From contig MNCI01017621.1 in NCBI GenBank assembly GCA_015680685.1, positions 1-64,000 on the forward strand: 64,000 nt of DNA. Direction: 5' to 3'. The position numbers and the translations under genes were made by a program. Positions 1 through 9,960 of the stretch are shown here, one piece after another (positions within the stretch are counted from its first letter, which is position 1; the number at the start of each line of letters is the position of its first letter). The notes beneath the pieces are model-generated. The model did not search any database. It worked only from the letters and a program-made list of their open reading frames with translations, and was not told where the DNA came from. This DNA is from Gnetum montanum (Eukaryota > Streptophyta > Gnetopsida > Gnetales > Gnetaceae).

Positions 1-195
1 AAGAGTCGTTCACTCTAGGACTCCTACTGTGGGCACATGGGGAAATATTCTAACTTTGAAGTGATCAATCTACCAGAGCTTCGCTACTTCTAGCCAGGAT
101 TTTGAAATGAGGGGAGTGCCGCCTCTTATTTATAGATATGGCAGCGGACCGCGATATTGCATACGCGATATCGCAAGGAAATACGCGATATCGTA
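1..195 (-). repeat. LTR-like segment in inverted orientation at left end of the Ty3 element
   Basis: Bases 8-37 (cactctaggactcctactgt...) are the reverse complement of 7650-7690. The TATA-bearing stretch at about 124-136 is the reverse complement of ctataaataagagg at about 7561-7574. The palindromic GATATC cluster is also shared. The middle part (about 60-120) differs, so this is a diverged relative rather than a copy of the same LTR. A normal element would carry a direct 5' LTR, a primer-binding site and a leader before gag. Here gag starts about 50 bp after the inverted segment. Confidence 0.75.
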
Positions 196-245
196 GCATA
201 GTGCATGTCGCGTCTCATCAATTGTCATCTTCACCCTCTCCTTCA

Positions 246-1297
246 ATGTCTGGACGTAGTCATAGGGAAACCAACCGTGAAGATAAGGGAAAACGAAGTG
301 AAAGTCATCGATGAGACAGTCAAGAACGAGGAAGAGGGCACTCTAAAGAATCAAGGCATAGAAGAAGGGAGAGTAGGGAACCGCATAGACACCATAGACA
401 CTATGAACGAGATGATCACGAAGAACCCCTACTCGCAACTAGAAGCATGCTAGATATAACGGAGGCCGTAAGAGTTCCAACAAGGCACCAAAAGGATAGT
501 AGGATTAAGAGATTAGACATGAACAACATCCCACGATTTGAAGGAAGATACAACGCTGATCCTCAAAATCATTTACAAGCATTCCACGATGCATATGCCT
601 TGCAAAACATAGAAAACGAATGGCAAAAACTGAAGTTGTTCCCAAGGACACTAGTGAAAGAAGCTGAAATTTGGTACCGGTCCCTAGAACCAGAATCCAT
701 TTGGAGGTGGAGTACAATATTAGAACTATTTAATGATAAATACCAAATGTACTCTCGAGTGTCTAACCTGTGGAAGAAAATCCAAGGATGGAAGCAAGGA
801 AATCATGAACCCTTGGATGTTTCCATGGGCCGCTATTATGCATTGTTACATCGTTGCCTTGGCCATGGTTATTTGTAGTGGGATCAACTACGCCATCTCG
901 TGGATGGACTTAGGCATGAAANTCTTTTTCTTTTTGTCATGGTCACTACCTCGCTCCCTAGACTCCTCTACAATTTTAAGAATAGTTTCAAACCTATTAT
1001 CTAGGAAGTCCCACATTTGGTCTACCTTTGCTGATACTTCTGATGTTAANAATTGTAGAGGAGTCTAGGGAGCGAGGTAGTGACCATGACAAAAAGAAAA
1101 AGAGAGAAGTGAAAAATGCACGTAACAAGGGTAAGGGAAAAATGGCCATCACAAAAGAGGTTATGGATTCAGACATGGACAATGATAGTGGATGCGAGAT
1201 ATGCCAATACGACCATCCTAAGGGATGTTGCCCAGTGATCTCACATCTACAAGATTCTAGGGTGTATGCACTCAACCCACAACTAAATAAATGGTAA
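246..1297 (+). pseudogene. gag: Gag of the Ty3 element, broken
   Basis: The reading frame opens at ATG 246 with an SR/RH-rich basic N-terminus (MSGRSHRETNRED), interrupted by TGA at 312. It continues in the same frame into the retrotransposon gag core (447-878) with IPRFEGRY, FHDAYALQN, KLKLFPRTLVKEAEIWYRSL and FNDKY. After 878 the frame is lost, partly because bases 923-1049 lie inverted between two single N characters. The C-terminal part resumes at 1051-1297 with a CxxC-type stretch (CEICQYDHPKGCCP), perhaps a degenerate zinc knuckle. Confidence 0.8.
923..1103. other. Perfect inverted repeat flanked by single Ns; probable assembly misjoin
   Basis: Bases 923-975 are the exact reverse complement of 1051-1103 (53 bp), with single Ns at 922 and 1050. 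The reverse complement of 923-1049 reads as gag protein (VSAKVDQMWDFLDNRFE) that leads directly into the frame after 1050. The 127-bp piece therefore appears to be a correct segment placed backwards. Confidence 0.85.
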
Positions 1298-1663
1298 ACA
1301 CCCCGACGGTTACCTTATCCCCAAGGTAACCCAAGGCAATTCCACCAACCTTCAACATATTATCCAAGTGGAACTCCACCACAACCCGTTGAGCAACATC
1401 AACAGTGGCAATACCCACAATCATGGGGGATGACACCACCAAGGCAAGAATACCCATACTGGCAACCTGACCCATATGGCTAATACGTGTAGCATCCAAT
1501 CTCTCCACGTGACTCTGTTGGTCACATTACATCACAACATCACTACCAAGCCCATGAGTATTATAGAACTCCTTCTCCTAGGAGAGATAACCCACAAATA
1601 TACCATCATTCAAATCCATCCGCAGCTCTCACACCAATAGCTCCATTACCACCCACTCCAGCA

Positions 1664-2116
1664 ATGCAAGGGGAACTCCCTACTCAACCGCAACAACGCA
1701 ATGCCATAAGGGTTGTAAATCCTCAACCCACTATTGGTTCTGACAACCATATGAAGATAAGACATTTCTTCAAAACCAACAATCCAACCAAGCCCTTACA
1801 ACCACAAGCGGTTGAACCTCTGAACGCCTCCTCATCAAATAAAGCTTCAAAGCTCCCTTCGAACCAAACACCAAGCTCAACGCATACAGTCATGTTAACA
1901 CATGCCATTACTAACTGGATCAAGGTTGGCCACCTTCCCAAGAAATTCTCTAATCCTGGAAGTCCTTTAATCTATCTCCAAATCGCTGGGAATGAGCCAT
2001 GCAAGGCTCTTCTGGATTCAGGTTTTGGAGTTAACTTAATATTGCAAGAAGTGTACAAAGCCTGGAACCTACCTCCATTGAAGAAGAGCAATATTTGCCT
2101 AGATCTAGCTGAGTAG
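1664..2116 (+). pseudogene. Protease region of the Ty3 element
   Basis: The frame encodes a proline/glutamine-rich spacer and then HAITNWIKVGHLPKKF and CKALLDSGFGVNLI. The DSG triad corresponds to the active-site D-S/T-G of the retroviral-type aspartic protease. The frame stops with TAG at 2114 and resumes afterwards (SITAPLELVEDIVTTI...) in the same sense, so the stop is a point mutation. About 400 bp of linker (2204-2461) leads to the RT. Confidence 0.75.
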
Positions 2117-2530
2117 TCCATCACTGCTCCCTTGGAACTGGTGGAGGACATCGTCACCACTATATGTGGGTGGTCGTACCCAACTGATTTCCTAGTGATA
2201 TAAGTGAATAAGGGTAAAGGGGACTTCCCATTCATAATGGAAAGGGCATGGCTAAGTACTATAGATGCACGCCTAGGAATCCGTGATCTTTTCTTGGAAA
2301 TCTCTAAGGAGAACACTTTTGGAAAAATCAAGAAGAAGAAGGTTCCATGCATCGAATACAGTGATACAGGGTGCAATTGCATGCAAAGATCATGGGTTGT
2401 GCAAAGTTTAGTATTGCCTGCATGCAACCGATGTGCACAAGACATTAACATACAAAAGTGACTGTATGCAGCAGCCACACAACAAGAAGACACCCAGTGG
2501 CTGATAGCTAATCAAGAGGGCATCTCACTC

Positions 2531-3720
2531 ATGTGCATGGAACTAACTAAGGAAATAACTTCCACTTACATCGAAAGCATAGACACACTAGAGCAAGTCT
2601 ACTGCCAAATTCCAAGCCTTAACCTTGAAAACATCAACTGGGGGAAGTTGAAAATTCCTGAAAAATTCAAACAAGAGCCCCTAGAATTAAAACCATTGCT
2701 CACCGATCTGGAATATATGATCCTTGAAAATGGAAAACTGGTAATCATCAACACAAGACTTGCTTCCAAACAAAAAGGAATACTGTTGAAAGTAACAAAT
2801 AAGTGGTCAAAAGCCTTTGCCTGGTCATATCCCGAATTAACTAGAATAGATCCTAGGATATGCTAGCATGGGATTTAACTGACCCCTCCATGAAACCTCG
2901 AAAACAACTGCAGAGGCGATTGAACCCAAAATTGAAGCAAGTAGTAAAAGAAGAAATAGAATAGCTTCTTAAGGTTGGGTTCATGTATCCCATTGCTAAT
3001 AGCGAATGGGTTAGCCCTCTGGTAATCGTGCCTAAAAAGGGAGGCAAATGGAGGATGTGCATAGATTTTAGGCTACTGAACATGGCAACATTTAAGGATC
3101 ACTTTCTGTTACCAGTTATTGACCAAGTCTTAGACACCATAGCAAGGCATCACCATTACAGTTTTCTGGATGGCTATAGCAGATACAACCAAATACAAAT
3201 AACCCCATAAGACCAAGCCAAGACAACATTCACCAGTCCTTGGGGAATGTTTGCGTATAAAAAAATGTCATTTGGCTTGTGTAATGCTCCTACCATGTTT
3301 CAATGCCTAGTTCTAAGCATATTCCAACAGAAAATAGGGAACAGAGTGGAAGCCTTTATGGATGACTTCTCCACCTATGGAACAAGTTTTGATCAAGCCT
3401 TGGACCGATTAGAGTAAGTGCTAAAAAGATGTGTAGAAACCAATCTAAGGCTCAACTGGCAGAAAAGCCATTTAATGGTCCAACAAGGCATAGTACTTGG
3501 ACATAAGGTTTCACATGTAGGAATAGAGGTAGACCAAGATAAAATTAGGCTCATCCAAGGAATCACCCGTCAACCGAAAACTGTCAAAGACATTTGGTCA
3601 TTCCTTGGACACACTAGCTACTATAGGAGATTTATTGAGAACTTCTCCAAGATTGCCAAACCATTTGTAGAGCTAACAAAGAAGGACATCTCTTTTGAGT
3701 GGACTAGGGAATGTGAATGA
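2531..3720 (+). pseudogene. pol: Reverse transcriptase of the Ty3 element
   Basis: Recognisable RT motifs are WVSPLVIVPKKGGKWRMCID, the block ending YSFLDGYSRYNQIQI, FAYKKMSFGLCNAPTMFQ and the catalytic FMDDFSTYG near 3355. LGHKVS and the thumb motif FLGHTSYYRRFI follow near 3600-3640. In-frame stops occur at about 2962, 3208, 3415 and 3718. The catalytic double aspartate is preserved, although the frame is dead. Confidence 0.88.
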
Positions 3721-4150
3721 GCATTCCAAACCCTAAAATGAAAGCTGGTAGAAACTCCCATTCTACAAGCTCCTGACTGGTCCAAACTATTCCACATCAT
3801 GACTGACGCATCCAATTATGCCTTAGGAGCCATACTTACATAGTTAGATGACCAAAAATTCCCTTACTACATCCACTATGCAAGTAGAAGTATCGCCGAT
3901 GCATAACTTAACTACACAACTACAGAGAAAGAATTAATGATTGTAGTGTTTGCACTGGATAAGTTTAGGCACTATGTGTTAGGTTACAAAGTGTTCATCC
4001 ACACAGATCATAGTGCAATTCGGTTCCTCATGAACAAGCCAAGGGTTAGCCCTCGTATTATACGATGGCTGGTAATCCTATAGGAGTTCAATCTAACGAT
4101 GATCGATCGGAAAGGCATCAAGAACATAGTTGTAGATCATTTATCTCGAT
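3720..4150 (+). pseudogene. RNase H domain of the Ty3 element
   Basis: The stretch reads LFHIMTDASNYALGAIL, YYIHYASRS, NYTTTEKELMIVVFALDKF and VFIHTDHSAIRFL, and ends with DRKGIKNIVVDHLSRL. This is the standard order for the Ty3 RNase H, with D in TDAS, E in EKE and D in HTDH. Stops at about 3840, 3904 and 4081 each replace a position usually held by Gln, consistent with CAG/CAA to TAG/TAA changes. Confidence 0.85.
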
Positions 4151-4410
4151 TGCAATGGGAAAGCAAAGAGGATGAATATGTAATGTCTGATCATTTTTCT
4201 GATGAAGCCCTCTTTGCTGGTGTAGTGAATAACCAACTACCCATGAAGACAAACTGGTATAGTAGCATTCTCACCTATCTCCTTACTCAACAAACACCAC
4301 AGGAGCTGGACCTTAGGAAGAAACAAGAGTTTCTTCACAGAGCCAAGTACTTCATGGAGATCAATGGACAACTTTACAAAGTGTGTCCTAATGGCTTGGT
4401 TTGATGGTGT

Positions 4411-5534
4411 GTGCCTGATGTAGACCAACTGAGAGTTCTCCAAGATGCTCATGAGGGCCCTTGTGGGGGTCACTATGCAGGGAGACGAACCACTATTAAG
4501 ATCTTGCTTGCAGGATATTACTGGCCAACATTATTTCAGGATGCCCATCAATTTTTCCAATCTTGTGAGCACTGTCAACATGATGGGGGAATGACTGCTA
4601 AAATGGAGGGCTCACAACAATGGATTCAACCGTCAGAACCCTTCGACATTTGGGGAATAGAGTGTATGGGGTCCATTACACCAACGTCCAATGGAAAAGC
4701 TTAGTAGTTGCCGTAGACTATTTAACAAAATGGGCTAAAGCAGTTGCTATTAAAGACTGCACATCATCTACAGCTGCACAATTTATGCAACAACAAATCA
4801 TAAATAGGTTTGGTGTGCCACGTGCACTTATTTCGGATAATAGAACACATTTCACAGGTGCAACTTTTCGAAAGTTAATGCAATGCTTAGGGGTTGAACA
4901 CAAATTGACTACAGCTTATCACCCCCAAGCTAACGAACAAGCTGAGGTCACCAACAGGGAGATCACTAAAATATTAACTAGGACAATTAGCAAGTATAGG
5001 CGAGATTGGAGTACTAAACTGAATGATGCTCTTTGGGCATACCACTCCACCTGGAAACTTCCTTTAGACTACTCTCCCTATGAGTTAGTGTACGGAAAGC
5101 TTCCAACGCTTCCGATTCAAACCGAGATCTGTACACTATCAATGGCTTGTGACCTCCACCTCGACCTTGATCTAGCACAGAAACAAAGGTTAGAAACTTT
5201 ACACATGCTAGACAAAAATTGATTAGCTATCCTGTCATCAAATGAGTTGCACAAGGCATATAACAAGCAACGTCATGAATTGAAGATTCGAAAGGTTAAG
5301 TATTAACCAAGAGATAAGGTTCTCTATTGGAACCCCACACATGTGCCACAACGCATGAAATTTCAAACACTATGGGAAGGACCTTACATTATTCATGCAA
5401 CATTTCCTTCAGGGGTCATGACCATATACAAACTTGAGAGCCCTGATAAGAGATTGTTAGTCAATGTGCAACAAACCAAACCCTTCCATGAATTTAGAAC
5501 ATCTAGTGCACATAATACCTCTAAGAGGGGATGA
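4411..5534 (+). pseudogene. int: Integrase of the Ty3 element
   Basis: A zinc-binding HHCC module (HEGPCGGHYAGRRT ... CEHCQ, about 4450-4575) is followed by WGIECMGSI, where the first catalytic Asp of the usual WGID motif reads Glu. A one-base frame change falls near 4690-4705. The core continues at 4704-5222 with VDYLTKWAKAVAIKD, ALISDNRTHFTG, YHPQANEQAEVTNREI and LWAYHSTWKLPLDYSPYELV. A C-terminal module (QTLWEGPYIIHATFPSGVM, 5343-5534) ends the coding part. Confidence 0.87.
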
Positions 5535-7470
5535 TCCTGCTCACTATTTCGGATCTCCTCCTTCCAACTCAGTCATGGGGGAGATGGCCACCTCTGCTAA
5601 CCATTTAAGGCCCTCAGTTCCTTTTTAAGTTTTTGTTTTACACATTTTTGTTTTACAAATTTCTTTAATTTTTCTTGTTTTTGTTTTGCACCACCATTTA
5701 TACTTTCTTATTTCTTTGTGTGACTGTTTGTTTTATTAGATTCATCACCTAATAAGTGCTCATGATGGTGGTATGAACTGTATTCTATTGATTGCTAATG
5801 TTTGGTTTTTACCTTTGAGTTATAATGTTGATACTAAGATATGGTTCTTTTGATATAATAGGCAATGAGTCCACATCGTCCATGCATCCATGAATTTCTA
5901 TGGTCTCTCTTGGCTTGGAACTGTACAGTCCCCTTCTTTAATAATAAAACTATTAACGAATTGGTGACAGGGCATTTTTCAAACTAAGGAAGGACTCAAG
6001 GACTGAAAAGGATGTGACTTCAAAGGGATTTGATGCATTTGTTCTGGCTATTCTCTTGGGTGCTTGGATGTTTTCTTCTTGAGTTTTCTTAGCATTCTGA
6101 TAATGCTCCATTATCGGGAAGCTAAGCCAATAAAAATAAGACTTTGCATGGTGTGGTTCTCATGCAAAAAAAAATAAAAAATAAAAACAGTGAGAATTTA
6201 AAGCACACCCCTTAGACAAAATAATCATCTGGGCTACAAGCACTGGTTATGGAACTAAACAAACATGTTCCCTCTAACTAAGGCCCTTTCTCGCTTCCTA
6301 CTTCTCCCTTTCTCATTTTCCTTGGAATGGTGGTGACTTTTTGGCGGAAACATTCTTGTTACTTCAAGTGGATGGATTGGCCAAGTGTATTAATGCAAAG
6401 TCACTAGATGTGGATTGTTTGAGGCTGGATTTGGAATGAGATCTACTCAGTCACATTAACTATAAGTACACAAGGGGCTGTACACCACCTTGTTCTTGGG
6501 ACTCCATTCCATTCTTTTCTCCCCATCATTCTTTCTCTATTTTCCACTTCATTGCTGGTTGTATCAATAGTCTATATTTTGGTTGATGCATTGTTTTCTC
6601 TTTGGTGAATTCTTGTGGTTAAGTCTTTAACTCTAGCTTCCAAATGACTTTTCCAGAGCCTACGAACTCTTTGAATGTGGGTTTGTCAGGGCATAAAGGG
6701 CATGAGCCTACTTTGGGGAGGACCCACTGGCATTCCTATTTGGTGCATTAGTTAACTTCTTTTCCTTAAACATTTTCACAATCAACATTTTTTTTGTTTC
6801 ATTCCCATCTCTGACATCCATTTTATTGACGTTGTCGTTGTTTCTTTTTCTTCATCTTTCTTATTTCTTATCTTTTTCCATTCTATCGCTACCGAAGGAT
6901 CGCTCTTAGTCATGGGGGCCCTGGTCCAATTTTTTTAATTTTTCTTAACCCCTACACCTTTGGTAGTCACCAATGTTATATCTTTAGAATCCGTATTGGC
7001 CTATCACAACTCAGCCAATGGACCTTACACCGAGGCAAGGTATCAATTGTATTGTCATTTGCTTATCCTTTCTCATATGTGACTATGTTGTGTGTGCAGA
7101 TGGCAATCATACAACAATGGACTGGACCTGGAGGAAACACTCAGGATGGACTAGTGCTGGAACGGTTGTGCAAGGAACAAGATTGATGGCGCGGCTATGG
7201 ATGGACAATGGAAGGCGTAATCTTGGCGTCGGCAGCAACACATCTTCTCCTTTTTTCTCTCTTTCTCTTCTCTTTTAGTTGCCAAATAAGGCTAGATGTC
7301 AATTGTGTATAGTGTTCACTTTTGTAGTCATGAACACTAATGTTGCCATGTATTGTAATTTTGATCCGTTCACATGTCATCCCATTCACCATTAGTTGTC
7401 ATTCAAGTCAATAATCCCATACCTTCCCAATATTTTGTAAGGAACTCAAGGACGAGTTTTCATTTGGTCA
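5535..7470 (+). mobile_element. 3' non-coding region of the Ty3 element
   Basis: No credible coding region. The stretch is T-rich with repeated catggggg motifs (near 5574, 6912 and 7471), which look like polypurine-tract sites. An open frame at 7018-7278 lacks any family signature and was not accepted as an envelope gene. Confidence 0.6.
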
Positions 7471-7840
7471 TGGGGGTATGATGAACCACGATATCGCGTA
7501 CGCGATATCACGCACGCAATATCACATCCACCATGCGATATCGCATCCTACCTCATCTTCTATAAATAAGAGGCGACGCCCTTGGTTCCCATACAATTAG
7601 ATTTAGACCCTTAGCCAAATTCTTGCAGTTTTGTCATTCCAGAGTTAGAATTATTTCTGTGTGCCCACAGTAGGAGTCATAGAGTGAACGGATCTTTATT
7701 CGAGCAATTTGTACCTGAGCACAATTTTGTGTACGGTAATAAAGACGAACTTTAAGATAAACCTTGTAGCATACAGATTAAGCTAATTAGTAATTAATTA
7801 TTGTTTAATGCTTTCCTAGTTAATTAATATCTCTCTCAAC
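7471..7840 (+). repeat. 3' LTR of the Ty3 element
   Basis: The LTR begins just after the purine run catgggggta, with tgatgaaccacgatatcgcg. It carries several palindromic GATATC-core sites at 7490-7550, a TATA-like ctataaataag at about 7561, the conserved tgtgcccacagtaggagtc at 7652-7678 and an aataaa near 7737. The exact right end is uncertain. A single N lies at 7844. Confidence 0.7.
7488..7550. promoter_or_regulatory. Cluster of palindromic GATATC-core sites in LTR U3
   Basis: Within about 60 bp the sites acgatatcgcg, acgcgatatcacg, acgcaatatcac and tgcgatatcgca are repeated upstream of the TATA-like element. The inverted LTR segment at the left end has the same type of cluster (150-196). 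The placement suggests protein-binding sites of the LTR promoter. That is inference. Confidence 0.5.
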
Positions 7841-7859
7841 CTTNGGTACCTCACCACTC

Positions 7860-8330
7860 ATCATGGAGGATGTGTCAATAAGGATGTGTTGATGGGGTTG
7901 TGTCAACACATCTAAAATGTGTTGCCCGTTAATGCATCTACGCAATTTCATCCACACATATGCATCAATGCATCTAAGATGCATCGATGAGGCTTCTTCG
8001 ACAAGGATGCATTGACGAAGCTACCTGACATATCACATCTCATCACCACCCCTCAAAATGTACAAGTAGTCATTGACTTTTAAGTTGGTGGTAAATTAAT
8101 AGAGTCTTCAATAAAGGTAGGCAATATTGTAACTATATGTAATGCTAGAAAATAAGAAGACATATTACAATTGCAAATACAAAATAATTTTAACAAGAAG
8201 TACAAAATTTGTTAAAAACAAAAAAAGTATGAATATTAGTTACAAGACATATTGCTAAAGGCTACAAAAAGGTTACTATCCAACAAAAGTTTAGGGATAC
8301 GAAGAAGTAGTTTGGTGAAGAATGTTTGCA
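7860..8330. other. Gene-free stretch with GATGCATC-type motifs
   Basis: Bases 7880-8040 repeat short words such as gatgcatc, atgcatcta and gtgttgatg in both orientations. No protein or RNA gene is visible. Confidence 0.4.
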
Positions 8331-9960
8331 AGCAAAATCAACTATCAAAAATTCCTCTTATAAAAAGCTTTGAATAAGGAAATCAGGAAATTGCTTTGAG
8401 AGAGAAAAAAAAAGAAAATTTCTAAAAAATCATCCAATCAATATGGTATAACTTATAAAACAGGATCTTTGAAATTTTTGAAAGCTTTTTAGAAATAAAA
8501 TTTCTCCAGGAAATGATATTCTATTTGTACAAATAACAGGGTTCTACAAAGATTTATTTCACCATGTGACAAATGCCATAACTAGTTGCATGCTTCCAAA
8601 TATTTCATTGTCTATGTATAACGAAGTTGTGGAAGGATTTGGGAAATTATCTTCTAGAAAGTTCTAGATATAACTTTGGAGAGACTTGGAAATTTGTTAA
8701 TGATTGGTTTTTAAATGATTTAACTAGATAGTGGATGATTAGTAAGGTTATTATGTATTTTTTAAAAAAGAGACAAATTAGATTTAAATAATTACATATT
8801 GATCATGATCAATAACTTGTTTGCAAAATTACTAGGTGTAGAAGGAAATAATTTACATGCAGTTCACAAGCATGATTTTTAAAAAAGCATTTTACACTAG
8901 ATTATCTAATTACTCTCAAATATTACATTGAACACGCAAAGGATAAACCAAATAAAATATTTATTTGCTTTGTGGATTTTACTAATGTATTTGACTCTTC
9001 TTCATGAGAATAATTATGGAGAAGACTTATGAAACATATAATTAATTCTAATTGACTCAATGCCATTCAAAATTTATATAGAGAAAAAAATTTTGAATTA
9101 AAAGATAAAGAAAGTACATAATCTTGTTAGTGTTATAATAATATAGAAATAAAGCAAGGTTGTCCTTTTTCACCATTATTGTTTGGTAGTTTTTTGGATG
9201 AACTAGAAGACTAGATTAAACCCATAAATCATATTGCTAAAGTGGATTAACCATGGATACAACTTTTAATGTTTGTAGATGATGTAGCACCAATTGTAAA
9301 TTTAGAAACAAGGTCAAAACCAATTTGCATCAACTATAAAAATTTTGGGAATGTAAACAAATGTATGTTGATGTTGACAAAACAAAAGTGCTGATTTGTG
9401 GAACTAGTAAGATCGATTACATGTTTTAGATAAAAAAGAAAAGACTTAAGTTTATGGATACATATAGATATATATATATATGGGAGTAGAATGCTATCAA
9501 AATTATAATTTTTAACATTGTAAATCACAAGAAGTTGTAAATGGCTAAAAGGCTTTCTATATGATGAAGAAAAATATAATAATCATAATATTTGAACTTG
9601 GAAAATTTAAAAATATATATTTCAAATAATTGTACAAACTATAGTGCTTTATGGATGTGTAGTGTGGGGTCCACACATTGATTAAAAATCATAGATTAAA
9701 ATTGAAAAACTTCAAAAAAAATTCTTGTTGGATGAATTCAAGGTGAAAACTCAAGTTTGATATGTAATACTTTTATAAGAAGCTAAAGCAAAGTATTAAC
9801 ATTTTACTTAAATAATAAAAATAATAATAAGATATCAAAAGAGATAATCCAAAAATCTCAACAATAAGGGTGGTTCTAGAAAAATGGGATGTTGATAATA
9901 TCAACTAAATACTAAATTTATAACAAACTTGGAAACTTGTCATAGAGAAAGTTTTAGAGA
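8330..9960 (+). mobile_element. Decayed non-LTR (LINE) reverse transcriptase remnant
   Basis: Scattered RT motifs are readable across frames: AKDKPNKIFICFVDFTNVFD near 8935-8990, IEIKQGCPFSPLLF near 9150-9185, LLMFVDDVAPIV near 9262-9300 and a C-terminal CGVHT stretch near 9665. These match block A (FxDxxxAFD), block B (QGCPLSPLLF) and block C (F/YxDD) of non-LTR RTs. Stops are frequent. The clade cannot be fixed. It is not the L1 type seen later in the window. Confidence 0.65.

Larger units (their letters stand above)
1..7840 (+). mobile_element. Degenerate Ty3/gypsy LTR retrotransposon, Athila/Tat-like
   Basis: Gag, aspartic protease, reverse transcriptase, RNase H and integrase occur in order on the plus strand from 246 to 5534. 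A non-coding stretch of about 1.9 kb follows, then an LTR at about 7470-7840. The pol order, the RT motif FMDDFS and the long 3' spacer suggest the Athila/Tat branch. No envelope-like gene is visible. Many in-frame stops and at least one frameshift make it inactive. Two structural oddities are listed separately: an inverted LTR-like segment at 1-200 instead of a normal 5' LTR, and an inverted N-flanked insert in gag. Confidence 0.9.

Noticed and set aside
7018-7278. Possible envelope-like gene of the Ty3 element
   Set aside because: Only 86 codons, with no signal peptide plus transmembrane layout and no other nearby open frame. Likely chance.
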